Positions 33,527 to 41,551 of a stretch of DNA of 41,551 nucleotides are shown here, one piece after another. Source of the stretch: Arthrobacter beigongshangensis (GTDB taxonomy: Bacteria > Bacillota > Bacilli > Bacillales_A > Planococcaceae); contig NZ_JADHDX010000005.1 in the NCBI RefSeq assembly GCF_016820585.1, positions 168,494 through 210,044 on the forward strand, given 5' to 3'. The first letter of the stretch is position 1; each line of letters starts with the position of its first letter. A program made the position numbers and the translations under genes. Under the pieces are notes generated by a model, which did not search any database, was not told the DNA's origin, and was given only the letters and a program-made list of their open reading frames with translations.

Positions 33527-34465
33527 ATGATGGCGGTGAAAGTTGTAAATAATATAGCTGACCTAATTGGTCATACACCATTAGTCAGATTGAATCGACT
33601 TACAGATTCAGATGGGGCGGCTGTCTATGTGAAGTTGGAATATTTCAATCCGAGCAAAAGTGTGAAGGACCGAGCGGCGTTCAATATGATTGTTGAAGCG
33701 GAGAAAAATGGGCAATTGACGACCGGTGCTACGATTATTGAACCGACCTCGGGCAATACTGGAATTGGTTTAGCAATGAATGCGGCGGCGAGGGGCTATC
33801 GAGCAATTTTTGTCATGCCGGATAATGCAACATTCGAGCGCATAAATTTGATGAAGGCATATGGCGCGGAGGTAGTTCTAACACCGAGCGAAGAAAGAAT
33901 GCCGGGAGCCATTGCCAAAGCCAATGAATTAGCTTCGCAAATTGACAATAGCTTTATTCCGATGCAATTTGAAAATGCCGCTAACCCAGACGTACATCGG
34001 ACAACAACGGCTATGGAGATAATAGATGCCCTGGCATCTATTAATCGAAGACTGACCGCTTTTGTCTGTACATCGGGTACTGGCGGCACGGTGACAGGGA
34101 CGGGCGAAACGCTAAAAGAGCATGATGCAAATATTACTGTTCATGTTGTGGAGCCTGCTGGTTCACCGGTACTATCAGGCGGAGAACCAGGGAAGCATAA
34201 ACTTGTTGGGACAAGCCCAGGATTTATTCCTTCTGTGCTAAATACTAGTGTCTACGATGAAATATTTCAGATTAAAGATGAAGAAGCGTACGATACTGTA
34301 CGCAGTGCTGCTAGGCAGGAAGGAATTCTTGTCGGACCTTCTGGAGGGGCGTCTATTTACGCGGCTCTAGCCGTTGCGAAAAGGTTGACGCCGAACGATA
34401 CTGTCGTCTGTATCGCACCAGATTCTGGTGAACGTTACTTGTCGAGTGATTTATTTACATTCTAA
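33527..34465 (+). CDS. cysK: Cysteine synthase (O-acetylserine sulfhydrylase)
   Basis: PLP enzyme joining sulfide to O-acetylserine, the step after CysJI. The 312 aa align with B. subtilis CysK: DLIGHTPLVRLN, FNPSKSVKDRAAF with the Schiff-base lysine, EPTSGNTGIGLA, SGTGGTVTGTGE (phosphate loop), GTSPGFIP and PSGGASIYAA. Start choice is uncertain: ATG 33527, ATG 33530 and GTG 33536 are all near GTGGAG or GAAAGG. It has its own promoter and a terminator, separate from the cysH operon. Cystathionine beta-synthase-like activity is the less likely alternative. Confidence 0.92.
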   Translation: MMAVKVVNNIADLIGHTPLVRLNRLTDSDGAAVYVKLEYFNPSKSVKDRAAFNMIVEAEKNGQLTTGATIIEPTSGNTGIGLAMNAAARGYRAIFVMPDNATFERINLMKAYGAEVVLTPSEERMPGAIAKANELASQIDNSFIPMQFENAANPDVHRTTTAMEIIDALASINRRLTAFVCTSGTGGTVTGTGETLKEHDANITVHVVEPAGSPVLSGGEPGKHKLVGTSPGFIPSVLNTSVYDEIFQIKDEEAYDTVRSAARQEGILVGPSGGASIYAALAVAKRLTPNDTVVCIAPDSGERYLSSDLFTF

Positions 34466-34469
34466 GACT

Positions 34470-34508
34470 GAACCTTTTGCCCTGAATAATGTGGGCAAAA
34501 GGTTTTTA
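34470..34508 (+). terminator. Terminator of cysK
   Basis: AACCTTTTGCCC (34470-34481) pairs perfectly with GGGCAAAAGGTT (34492-34503), followed by TTTTAT. Confidence 0.9.
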
Positions 34509-34625
34509 TCATTTTCCGACAGAAAACTTCCACTTCAATCTCGAACTATAGGAAAAAGGATTGCCTCGCAATTTTTTGAAGGGTACACTAGGAAGGTGAA
34601 TTTATTTAATGTTTGGAGGTATTAT

Positions 34626-35837
34626 GTGAGAGATAAATTTAATATAGTCACATCTACAATTTTGGCAAGTATTTTTATTGCAAGGTTCGGAACATTTCTA
34701 GTACTGCCTTATCTTACATTATTTTTGTTAGAAGATTTTCATTATACAGGGATTCAGATCGGGACGATTATTTCTACGCTGGCGCTTTCTAGATTGATTG
34801 TTAGTTTCTTTATTGGACCTTACATAGATAAATATCCGAAGGACAAAGTGATTCTTATTGGCTTGCTAGCTTATTTTGGTAGTTATGTGTATTTTCCATT
34901 TATTGACCAGTATGTTGGGTTTATTGTGTTTGCGGCTATCCTTGGTTTTGGTCAAGCTGTCGTGGAGCCGACCTACCGTGTTTTACTTAGTTTCTATACG
35001 GAACAAGAAAACAGGAGGTTTATTTTTAATATTCGCTATTTCCTAATCAATATTTCTGCTGCAATCGCTCCACTTACATCTATTTTCTTTCAACAGTTTG
35101 GAACTGATTTATTGTTTTTTACAGTTGGACTTATTTTCCTTATAAATATTTTTACATTTACGATTTTATTTAAAAAATATCCTATTGAAAAAGAACCAGA
35201 GAAATCAGGCAAAATATCCATTTTTCAATCGTTCTATGTATTTAGGAAGGACTATGGATTTACTATTTTTATAGTAGCTTTAATTTTTATTAGCTTTGGT
35301 TATAGCCAATTTGACTCTACGTTTAGTCAGTTTTTAGGGCTGACATTTGACTATGAACTTGCACTGAAATATTTTGCCTGGCTGATTACAACAAACGCCA
35401 TTACTGTACTAGTCATTCAATACTTTGTTTATAGATTAGGTGAAGTCATTAGCACAGCTTCTTGTTTAATCATTGGAAGTTTGTGTTTATCGCTAGGATT
35501 GTTTTTATTCGGTCAAAGCGGAAATATTCTCTTTCTAATTTTTTCAATGGTCATTTTTACAGCAGGGGAAGTACTTGTGTTTACGATGGTCGATGTACAT
35601 ATTGACGAAATTTGTGAGGATCATGAAAAAGGCACTTATTTTGCATTGTCGGGGGTAAGCTCGGTTGGTAAAATTGCAGGACCTAGTCTTGGAGGCTTTC
35701 TATTAGATAGTTTAGATGGAGGAGCATTCGTATTTATTATTATAAGCCTAATTACAGTATTATCAGTACCTTCCTTTTACTTGAGTAATAAAGTAATGAA
35801 AAATAAGACCCATGAAATGACGTTAGAGAAGCACTGA
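34626..35837 (+). CDS. MFS-type transporter, substrate unknown
   Basis: 403-aa membrane protein with about twelve hydrophobic helices in two sixes and a central loop (KKYPIEKEPEKSGKIS). FIGPYIDKYPKDKVILIG is a variant of the MFS loop 2-3 motif, and ALSGVSSVGKIAGPSLGGFLLD lies near the end. I chose GTG 34626 because GGAGG lies 6 nt upstream; the frame is open to 34428 but overlaps cysK and its terminator. AT-richer than its neighbours. The position in the sulfur region hints at sulfur compounds but nothing in the sequence shows it; drug efflux is equally possible. Confidence 0.82.
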   Translation: MRDKFNIVTSTILASIFIARFGTFLVLPYLTLFLLEDFHYTGIQIGTIISTLALSRLIVSFFIGPYIDKYPKDKVILIGLLAYFGSYVYFPFIDQYVGFIVFAAILGFGQAVVEPTYRVLLSFYTEQENRRFIFNIRYFLINISAAIAPLTSIFFQQFGTDLLFFTVGLIFLINIFTFTILFKKYPIEKEPEKSGKISIFQSFYVFRKDYGFTIFIVALIFISFGYSQFDSTFSQFLGLTFDYELALKYFAWLITTNAITVLVIQYFVYRLGEVISTASCLIIGSLCLSLGLFLFGQSGNILFLIFSMVIFTAGEVLVFTMVDVHIDEICEDHEKGTYFALSGVSSVGKIAGPSLGGFLLDSLDGGAFVFIIISLITVLSVPSFYLSNKVMKNKTHEMTLEKH

Positions 35838-35859
35838 ACAGTGCTTTTCTAACGTTTTT
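35821..35859 (+). terminator. Terminator of the MFS gene
   Basis: CGTTAGAGAAGCAC (35821-35834) pairs with GTGCTTTTCTAACG (35841-35854; one mismatch) and is followed by TTTTTA. The left arm lies inside the last codons of the gene. Confidence 0.88.
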
Positions 35860-35930
35860 ATGTTTAAATGTAATTTTATTTAGCTTTTTTGTGGCTATTC
35901 TAAAAATATAGAGGATTTTAAGAATAATGG

Positions 35931-35960
35931 TTGACAAATGGTATAGAAGTAAGCGATTAT
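35931..35960 (+). promoter_or_regulatory. Candidate promoter of the ssu-type operon
   Basis: TTGACA (35931-35936), an 18-nt spacer and GATTAT (35955-35960). It lies about 60 nt before the first gene of the importer. No leader structure was recognised. Confidence 0.6.
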
Positions 35961-36019
35961 ATACAAAAGATATAAAACTTATCAATTTAGTTGGTATTGT
36001 AAAGGGAAGGAGAATTCCT

Positions 36020-36862
36020 ATGTATTTAACGATTGATGGTATTGAAAAAAGCTTTCCTCATCAAGAAAAAGGGCAAGTGAAAGTACTAGATAATATCCAA
36101 TTAGAAGTGGAAAAAGGGCAGTTTGTTTCAATTGTTGGTCCGTCCGGATGTGGAAAATCAACGTTACTGTATCTCATTGCCGGTCTTGAAAAGGCAGACA
36201 AAGGTGAAATTCGGATTGATGGGAAAACAGTGGCAGATGCAGGACCAGATCGAGTCGTCGTATTTCAAGAGGCAGGGTTATTCCCATGGCTCACGGTCCT
36301 TGATAATGTTACCTATGGCTTGTTATTGAAAGGAATGGCTAAAAACGAAGCACAGGATAAAGCGAAAGACATGTTGAAAATGGTGCATTTAAGTAATTAT
36401 ATTGATGCCTATCCTCATCAGCTTTCAGGAGGCATGAAGCAGCGTGTGTCGATCGCACGTGCACTCGTTATGGAGCCGGCGGTCTTGTTGATGGATGAAC
36501 CATTTGCAGCCCTCGATGAACAAACGAGGATGGTTTTGCATCATGAACTGCTTGAAATATGGCGCAAAACAAAAGTGACGATTTTCTTCATCACACATAA
36601 TATACGCGAAGCGGTTTTATTATCTGAAAAAGTGATTGTATTTGAAACACGTCCAGGGAAAATTAAATCGACCCACACGATAAAAACATCAACGGACGGC
36701 ATTACGCCAAATGATGTAACATTCCATTTGGAAAAGGTCATATTAGCAGAATTACAGAGTGAAATTGAGAAAGTGCTAAAGGAGGAAATGGGGGATGATT
36801 ACATTTTGGAGACGGACCCTCTTCATCGGGCTACTAGCGGTGATATGGGAAGTAACATCTAG
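36020..36862 (+). CDS. ssuB: ABC transporter ATP-binding protein, nitrate/sulfonate/taurine type
   Basis: ATPase of an importer, 280 aa. Walker A is GPSGCGKST (40-48), the Q-loop is FQEAGLFPWLTV, the signature is LSGGMKQR, Walker B is LLMDEPFAALDE and the switch histidine is in ITHN. These features place it with SsuB/TauB/NrtD proteins. I chose ATG 36020 with AAGGAG 7 nt upstream; the longer frame from 35927 contains the promoter. The last 22 residues overlap the permease gene by 68 nt. The aliphatic sulfonate role is inferred from the cys neighbours. Confidence 0.88.
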   Translation: MYLTIDGIEKSFPHQEKGQVKVLDNIQLEVEKGQFVSIVGPSGCGKSTLLYLIAGLEKADKGEIRIDGKTVADAGPDRVVVFQEAGLFPWLTVLDNVTYGLLLKGMAKNEAQDKAKDMLKMVHLSNYIDAYPHQLSGGMKQRVSIARALVMEPAVLLMDEPFAALDEQTRMVLHHELLEIWRKTKVTIFFITHNIREAVLLSEKVIVFETRPGKIKSTHTIKTSTDGITPNDVTFHLEKVILAELQSEIEKVLKEEMGDDYILETDPLHRATSGDMGSNI

Positions 36863-37547
36863 ACTATCGAGCTTACCGGATTTTATGTTTCCGACGCTAA
36901 CCCAAGTACTTCAAACGCTTTTTACGGGGATCATTAGTGGGCAGATTACGACAGCTATTTTTACGAGTATGATTCGACTGCTGATTGGATTTTCGATTGC
37001 GGTCGTGATTGGTCTATTTCTAGGCTATCTAATTTGGCGTTCTAAACTGGTAGAGGATACACTTGGTTTTTTGATAACGGCTTTACAATCCATTCCAAGT
37101 ATTGTGTGGTTTCCGCTCGCCATTATATGGTTTGGTTTAAATAACTTCTCTATTTTGTTTATCGTCACGATTGGTGCTACGTGGACCATGACAATCAGTG
37201 CGACAAGTGGCTTTAAAAATGTACCGACATTGTATCAGCGAGTTGCTAAAACGCTAGGGTCAAATGGTTTTCACTTTTTACGTACGGTGATTTTACCTGC
37301 ATCCGTTCCACAAATTATATCAGGCTTACGCATCGCTTGGGCATTTTCATGGCGTGCGTTGATGGCTGGTGAACTACTTGGGGGTGGAGGAGGACTTGGC
37401 CATCTACTTGAAACCGGGAGATCATTGGGGCAGATGGATTTAGTGATTTCTGTCATGATTATCATTGGTGTCATCGGTACGATTATGGATAATTTAGTGT
37501 TCTTACGATTAGAGCGTAGCGTACAGAAGAAGTGGGGCATTAGTTAA
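36795..37547 (+). CDS. ssuC: ABC transporter permease, nitrate/sulfonate/taurine type
   Basis: 250-aa membrane protein with about six helices. It has the EAA-like loop of the family (ATSGFKNVPTLYQRVAKTLGSNGFHFLRTVILPASVPQI) and the C-terminal GELLGGGGGLGHLLETGR, typical of SsuC/TauC/NrtB. ATG 36795 has AAAGGAGG 9 nt upstream, and the gene begins inside the ATPase gene. Together with the ATPase and two binding proteins it forms a complete importer. Substrate (sulfonate, taurine, other) is not shown by the sequence. Confidence 0.9.
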   Translation: MITFWRRTLFIGLLAVIWEVTSRLSSLPDFMFPTLTQVLQTLFTGIISGQITTAIFTSMIRLLIGFSIAVVIGLFLGYLIWRSKLVEDTLGFLITALQSIPSIVWFPLAIIWFGLNNFSILFIVTIGATWTMTISATSGFKNVPTLYQRVAKTLGSNGFHFLRTVILPASVPQIISGLRIAWAFSWRALMAGELLGGGGGLGHLLETGRSLGQMDLVISVMIIIGVIGTIMDNLVFLRLERSVQKKWGIS

Positions 37548-37582
37548 ATAAGATGGAAACTTTAAATTTGGGGTGAAAATAA

Positions 37583-38587
37583 ATGAAGCGTAAATTAATT
37601 GTGCTCGCAATTATTTCCTTGGTTGTATTAAGTATAGGGACGGCATGTGGAAAAGGAGTACAAGGAGCGGTAGGTAGCAAAGAAGTAAACATCGGCTACT
37701 TTCCGAACTTAACGCATATCACTACCATTGTTGCATTGGAAAAAGGTTACTTTGCTGAAGCTTTCGGGGAAGATATCAAGATTAATACGAAAACGGTCAG
37801 TAGTGGTGGGTTGTTTATGGAAGCCATGGTGACAAAATCAATCGATGTTGGAACTGTCGGGCCAGGTCCATTATTGAACTTCTATGTAAAAGATCCTAGT
37901 TATCATATTATTTCAGGTGCTGTCAATGGCGGAGCCGTACTTGTTGCAAGTGAACATAGTAATATTACTGATCTTGTAGAGTTAGATGGTAAAAAAGTTG
38001 CTATCCCTGGCATAGGAAATACACAAGATATTATGTTGCGAAAAGCACTTAATGATGTCGGTCTGAAGCCAACATCGAATGGTGGAACAGTCCAATTGTT
38101 TGCAACAGCACCGGCAGATACGACAACGCTATTTATTCAAAAATCCGTGGACGTGGCAGCAATTCCAGAACCATGGGGCTATATTTTAGAATCGCAGGCG
38201 AATGGAAGGGTGCTGCTGGATTGGGAGTCGTTTGCTTGGGGGAAAGAAACGACTAATACCGTAGTTGCGGCAACTAAAAACTTTTTGGAAAATGAACAAT
38301 TTGTAACGGCATATTTAACAGCACATACAAAAGCAGTTGATTTTATTAAACAAAAACCGGTGGAAAGCCAAGAGCTTGTCATCCGACATATCAAAGATTT
38401 AACTGGAAAAGAAATCAATAAAGAAGAAATACAGGTTGCTTTTTCTAGACTCGAAGTGACAACCTCTGTGAATGAGCAAGTCATCCAGGAAATGGCTGAT
38501 ATTAGTAAAGAAGCAGGTTATGTCCGTAGTAATGACATTGACGGATTGATTCAACTGGATCAGTTGAAGGAAATTGAAGGGAAATAG
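37583..38587 (+). CDS. ssuA: Substrate-binding lipoprotein of the SsuA/TauA/NrtA type, copy 1
   Basis: 334 aa with a lipoprotein signal peptide (lipobox GTAC, lipidated C22), so anchored to the outer face of the membrane. The mature part is a type II periplasmic-binding fold: VNIGYFPNLTHITTIVALEKGYF, VTKSIDVGTVGPGPLLNFYV, VAIPGIGNTQDIMLRKAL and AAIPEPWGYIL with conserved ligand-site elements. GGGGTG precedes ATG 37583. A near-duplicate follows after 33 nt. The organosulfur ligand is inferred from context. Confidence 0.9.
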   Translation: MKRKLIVLAIISLVVLSIGTACGKGVQGAVGSKEVNIGYFPNLTHITTIVALEKGYFAEAFGEDIKINTKTVSSGGLFMEAMVTKSIDVGTVGPGPLLNFYVKDPSYHIISGAVNGGAVLVASEHSNITDLVELDGKKVAIPGIGNTQDIMLRKALNDVGLKPTSNGGTVQLFATAPADTTTLFIQKSVDVAAIPEPWGYILESQANGRVLLDWESFAWGKETTNTVVAATKNFLENEQFVTAYLTAHTKAVDFIKQKPVESQELVIRHIKDLTGKEINKEEIQVAFSRLEVTTSVNEQVIQEMADISKEAGYVRSNDIDGLIQLDQLKEIEGK

Positions 38588-38620
38588 TAGAAAACTTTGA
38601 AGCTCGGGGGAGAGAGTGAA

Positions 38621-39625
38621 ATGAATCGAAAATTATTAGTGATTGGACTTATTTCTTTGTTCGTATTAGCTGTCGGAACAGCATGCGGCAAAGGAGATCA
38701 AGGTGCAGCAGGCAGTAAAGAAGTGAATATCGGTTATTTTCCAAACTTAACACATATTGCGACGATAGTTGCCTTAGAAAAAGGTTATTTTGCTGAAGAG
38801 TTCGGGGAAGATATTAAGATTAATACGAAGACAGTTAGTAACGGTGGCTTGTTCACGGAAGCATTGGTGACAAAATCAATCGATGTCGGCACTGTTGGAC
38901 CGGGACCATTATTAAATTTATATGTGAAAGATCGTAATTACCATATTATCTCGGGAGCTGTTAATGGTGGAGCTGTGCTTGTCGCAGGCGAACATAGTAA
39001 TATTACAAACCTCGCGGACTTAGACGGTAAAAAAGTTGCGATTCCTGTCATTGGTAGCACACAGGACGTTATGCTGCGTAAAGCATTGAATGACGTAGGA
39101 TTAAAGCCGACATCAAATGGTGGAACAGTCGAATTGTTTGCGGCAGCACCTGCCGATACAGCAACGCTGTTCATTCAAAAATCAGTGGATGCGGCAGCGA
39201 CACAAGAGCCATGGGGCTATATTTTAGAAACACAGGCGAACGGCAAATTATTGTTGGATTGGGAGTCCTTTGCATGGGGCAGAGAATCGACGAATACAGT
39301 TGTTGCGGCGACTAAAAACTTTGTGAGCAATGAACCATTTGTCACTGCTTATTTAACAGCTCATACGAAAGCTGTTGATTTCATTAAACAAAATCCTGAA
39401 GAGAGCCAGGATCTCGTTATCAAACATATCAAGGGCTTGACGGGGAAGGAAATCAATAAAGAAGAACTGCAAGTTGCATTTTCACATCTTGAAGTGACAA
39501 CGTCGGTCAATGAACAGGTCATTCAAGAAATGGCCGATATTAGTAAAGAAGCCGATTATATTAAAAGCAGTGATATTGATGGGATGATTCAATTGGATCA
39601 GTTAAAGGCGATTGAAGGGCAATAA
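38621..39625 (+). CDS. ssuA: Substrate-binding lipoprotein of the SsuA/TauA/NrtA type, copy 2
   Basis: Also 334 aa with lipobox GTAC (C22). Aligned by eye it is about 85% identical to copy 1 without gaps, so this is a fairly recent tandem duplication. Differences are spread out but include the ligand-site neighbourhood: AATQEPWGY here against AAIPEPWGY, VIGSTQD against GIGNTQD, and VKDRN against VKDPS. Signal peptides have diverged more than the cores. I chose ATG 38621 with GGGGGAGAG upstream; the in-frame extension to 38597 has none. A terminator follows at 39687. The two copies may serve one permease with different ligands. Confidence 0.9.
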   Translation: MNRKLLVIGLISLFVLAVGTACGKGDQGAAGSKEVNIGYFPNLTHIATIVALEKGYFAEEFGEDIKINTKTVSNGGLFTEALVTKSIDVGTVGPGPLLNLYVKDRNYHIISGAVNGGAVLVAGEHSNITNLADLDGKKVAIPVIGSTQDVMLRKALNDVGLKPTSNGGTVELFAAAPADTATLFIQKSVDAAATQEPWGYILETQANGKLLLDWESFAWGRESTNTVVAATKNFVSNEPFVTAYLTAHTKAVDFIKQNPEESQDLVIKHIKGLTGKEINKEELQVAFSHLEVTTSVNEQVIQEMADISKEADYIKSSDIDGMIQLDQLKAIEGQ

Positions 39626-39686
39626 GAAAAGACAACGAAATTCAATACACTAGTTACACGTCCATATGGCGACGATTAGTGGCAGT

Positions 39687-39726
39687 AAGGATGTAGAGGT
39701 GATACACTTCTCCATCCTTTTTATTT
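39687..39726 (+). terminator. Terminator of the ssu-type operon
   Basis: AAGGATG (39687-39693) pairs with CATCCTT (39713-39719), enclosing an AGAGGTG/CACTTCT inner stem, followed by TTTATTTATT. Confidence 0.82.
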
Positions 39727-39784
39727 ATTATGAAACTTAATTACTTGCCATGCGTAGAATAGGTAGTGAAAGGGGTGTTCATTT

Positions 39785-40405
39785 ATGCATAACAAAGGAG
39801 ATTTGAATGTATGGACGGCTGTTTGGCTAAGACCAAAAGAGGCAGCTCGTTATGCAATTGATTTTAAACCGATGCGTTTTGCCATTATTTTAGCCTTGAT
39901 AGCAGGAATATTCGATATGTTGAATGGGGCGTCGCAAAATGATTTAGGTGATACGATGTCACTAACGAAAATTTTCGTTGTGGCTATTATTATGGGACCT
40001 ATTTTAGGGATAATTGGTTGGTGGATTAGTGCTGGAATTGCTACGATTGTTGGAACATGGCTAGGTGGTATTGGTAGGTTTGAAGAGTTGAAAAAGGCCT
40101 TTGCCATTACCTTTATTCCTGTTATTGTTGGGGGGATTTTATGGATCCCTGATTTGCTCTTACTTGGCCAATCGCTTTTCACTGAAGATACTATTATTAC
40201 AGGTGGCAAATTTATTTGGCTACTCTTTAGTGGGACAATTAGTTTCATTATTGGGGTATGGGGATTTGTCATCAGTATTATGGCTATTGCCGAGGCACAC
40301 CAATTTTCTGCCTGGCGGGGATTTTGGACGGTTGTCATCCCGGCAATCTTGATATTTATTGTAGTATTTATTTTCTTTTTACCGTTTATAATCGCAATAT
40401 TTTAA
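39785..40405 (+). CDS. Yip1-family integral membrane protein
   Basis: 206 aa with five predicted membrane helices (about 31-46, 62-92, 106-126, 140-170 and 180-206) and a short soluble N-terminus containing WLRPKEAARYAID. FEELKKAFAITFIPVIVGG in the middle and the overall layout fit bacterial Yip1/YIPF-domain proteins, whose role is unknown. GAAAGGGGTG precedes ATG 39785. It is a single-gene unit between two terminators. An antisense frame of 162 codons on the other strand is a shadow. Confidence 0.8.
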   Translation: MHNKGDLNVWTAVWLRPKEAARYAIDFKPMRFAIILALIAGIFDMLNGASQNDLGDTMSLTKIFVVAIIMGPILGIIGWWISAGIATIVGTWLGGIGRFEELKKAFAITFIPVIVGGILWIPDLLLLGQSLFTEDTIITGGKFIWLLFSGTISFIIGVWGFVISIMAIAEAHQFSAWRGFWTVVIPAILIFIVVFIFFLPFIIAIF

Positions 40406-40411
40406 AGTGAA

Positions 40412-40456
40412 AGCGGAGCTGGACAGCAGTAGCATTGTTGTCCAGCTTCGCCTTTT
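40412..40456. terminator. Bidirectional terminator between the Yip1 gene and the GalT-like gene
   Basis: GCGGAGCTGGACAGC pairs with GTTGTCCAGCTTCGC (arms about 40413-40427 and 40437-40451, G-U pairs included). It is followed by CTTTTATTT on the plus strand and TTTCACTTT on the minus strand. Confidence 0.8.
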
Positions 40457-41480
40457 ATTTAGCAAAGTATGTGGCGACTGCCTGTGTTGTTTGTTCTGGG
40501 ACTTTTAAGCATAGTGGCTCGTTATGCAAGAAATTGAAAACATTCATGTCGCTAGTTTGCAAACCACCGACGGTTAGGCGGGGGACGATGCGTACATGTA
40601 CTCGTTCCGAGTTATTTGGGGCGATAGGAATAAAGAGCCCGAGGTTAAAGCTAGCGATACCAATGCTTTCAAAATAACGGAAAAAAAGTATCATGCTATT
40701 GGCAAGATCCTTCCAGTTATTATCACTCAATTCATCCAAGGAAGAAGCGTTGAAAATTCCGATAAAGTCGGTGTGACTTTTCGGTGCGAACGCATGTAAC
40801 CAGTCGATTGTTCCGGCTGTTCCAATGAAACGTTCAGCTAGCTCGCACTCTTGTTTCACTAACGTATCGTAGAAGTTTTGACCTTGTGTCTTGTGAAATT
40901 GTTTGGCAGCTGATGATGTTGTTGCTTGGTAGTTCGTTGGCAGTTCGGATGCTAATACGTGAATATGCGGATGTAAAATACTGCCTCCTGAAGGCGGTAA
41001 GTAGTTCCAGTTGATGGAGGCATATGCTGTATTTGGATCTTGCGCAATGACTTTATTCAAGTAATCATGTGCTGCTGAAAATGATTCGACGATCATTGAA
41101 TCCGTGAATTCATCGAGCTTCACATAATGCTGATCACACATGCGGACAACGGCATTGTGTTTACTATATGGAAACAGGTTTGGAAAAACGACTGCTTCGC
41201 CCTGGGTGAGTCGTCCTCCCATTACTAGTGTTTCAGGGAAGGTTGGTGTAAATGATTGTACGTTGTCGGGACAGAAGGGACATTTGCTACCCGCAGTTTC
41301 TTTCGCAAGTTCAGTATAATCCGTGGGGACAAATGGGGCACCTGGATCGAAAATAATACGTGATGTTTCGCCTGTTAAAGGGTCTTTCCGGATCTCTGTT
41401 TTTCGGTCAATGAGTTTTCGCTCTTGCGTTGGATCATGGAATGTGAAAAATTCTTCATGTGCTGTGAATTGAATAGACAT
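40455..41480 (-). CDS. GalT-fold (HIT superfamily) nucleotidyltransferase-like protein
   Basis: 341 aa with the general build of galactose-1-phosphate uridylyltransferase. It has a CPFC zinc site (C67, C70), VVFPNLFPYSKHNAVV, and the active-site segment NYLPPSGGSILHPHIH (H170, H172, H174). It also has a C-terminal half with FIGIF and FNLGLFI. GalT and Ap4A phosphorylases end the motif in HxHxQ; here the third position is His, giving the histidine triad of HIT hydrolases. So a true GalT role is doubtful, and a nucleotide-sugar or dinucleotide hydrolase or phosphorylase is possible. GGGGGA precedes ATG 41480. No other Leloir-pathway genes are in the window. Confidence 0.75.
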   Translation of the reverse strand: MSIQFTAHEEFFTFHDPTQERKLIDRKTEIRKDPLTGETSRIIFDPGAPFVPTDYTELAKETAGSKCPFCPDNVQSFTPTFPETLVMGGRLTQGEAVVFPNLFPYSKHNAVVRMCDQHYVKLDEFTDSMIVESFSAAHDYLNKVIAQDPNTAYASINWNYLPPSGGSILHPHIHVLASELPTNYQATTSSAAKQFHKTQGQNFYDTLVKQECELAERFIGTAGTIDWLHAFAPKSHTDFIGIFNASSLDELSDNNWKDLANSMILFFRYFESIGIASFNLGLFIPIAPNNSERVHVRIVPRLTVGGLQTSDMNVFNFLHNEPLCLKVPEQTTQAVATYFAK

Positions 41481-41551
41481 TTTATTTCCCCCTCGTATAT
41501 TAGTAGTAAGAGCTCTTTCCGATAGAATTTCCAGTTGATCCGGACTGCTGG

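Noticed and set aside
34428..34625. N-terminal extension of the MFS transporter
   Set aside because: It overlaps the end of cysK and its terminator; GTG 34626 with GGAGG 6 nt upstream is a better start.
39850..40338. 162-codon frame on the minus strand opposite the Yip1 gene
   Set aside because: Antisense shadow of a membrane protein gene; Ile/Pro-rich composition and no ribosome binding site.
1..41551. CRISPR array, prophage, insertion sequence or tRNA gene
   Set aside because: No regularly spaced direct repeats, transposase or integrase frame, or cloverleaf-like sequence was recognised by reading.

Overview
The window looks like a chromosomal segment of a low-GC Gram-positive bacterium of the order Bacillales. 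Strong AGGAGG-type ribosome binding sites, frequent GTG and TTG starts, and proteins that read like Bacillus subtilis GlnA, YtpB, YceC-YceH, CheV and CysH/Sat support this. A Sporosarcina-like member of the Planococcaceae/Caryophanaceae is my best guess. That is an inference from gene content; no rRNA gene is present to test it. I saw no tRNA or rRNA gene, CRISPR array, insertion sequence or prophage.

Layout. 1-2690: the end of an MFS transporter gene, a monocistronic glutamine synthetase gene on the minus strand, and a secreted LysM-3D cell-wall protein. 2690-9400: a minus-strand polyamine cluster. It has speD-speA-speE-speB (arginine to agmatine, putrescine and spermidine using decarboxylated AdoMet), then carboxy(nor)spermidine dehydrogenase and decarboxylase, the alternative aspartate-semialdehyde route. 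Two routes to spermidine therefore lie side by side. 9510-10875: a structured repeat and ytpB (C35 terpene synthase). 10958-22075: a Ter-type envelope and toxic-anion stress region. A near-perfect sigma-W-type promoter precedes three TerD proteins (yceC, yceD, yceE) and a TerC membrane protein (yceF). A structured repeat and an intrinsic terminator follow, and then a module of a CitE/HpcH-like TIM barrel, a PRTase-TRSP protein, a PRTase/StiP-PELOTA protein, a HAD phosphatase, yceG and yceH (TelA). Two small uncharacterised genes (57-aa basic protein, HEAT-repeat protein) close the run. 22072-24290: cheV (minus) and ctaB.

24338-39726: sulfur assimilation. cysC has its own promoter and a repeat-bearing leader. 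Next comes the operon cysH-sat-cobA-sirB-yezD-cysJ-cysI-sirC, with a promoter-proximal terminator in its leader. It covers sulfate activation, reduction to sulfide, and siroheme synthesis for CysI. cysK, an MFS transporter, and an SsuBCA-type ABC importer with two tandem lipoprotein binding proteins follow. 39785-41480: a Yip1-family membrane protein and, on the minus strand, a GalT-fold protein whose active-site motif is of the HIT-hydrolase rather than the transferase type.

The least explained signal is a modular multi-hairpin repeat present four times (1823, 9510, 13844, 24381). All copies have the same orientation and each ends 32-72 nt upstream of a plus-strand start codon. It could be a mobile REP/MITE-like element or a family of structured 5' leaders. 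The second is the Ter region: the putative nucleoside-metabolite module is inserted between yceF and yceG and extended by two small unknown genes.
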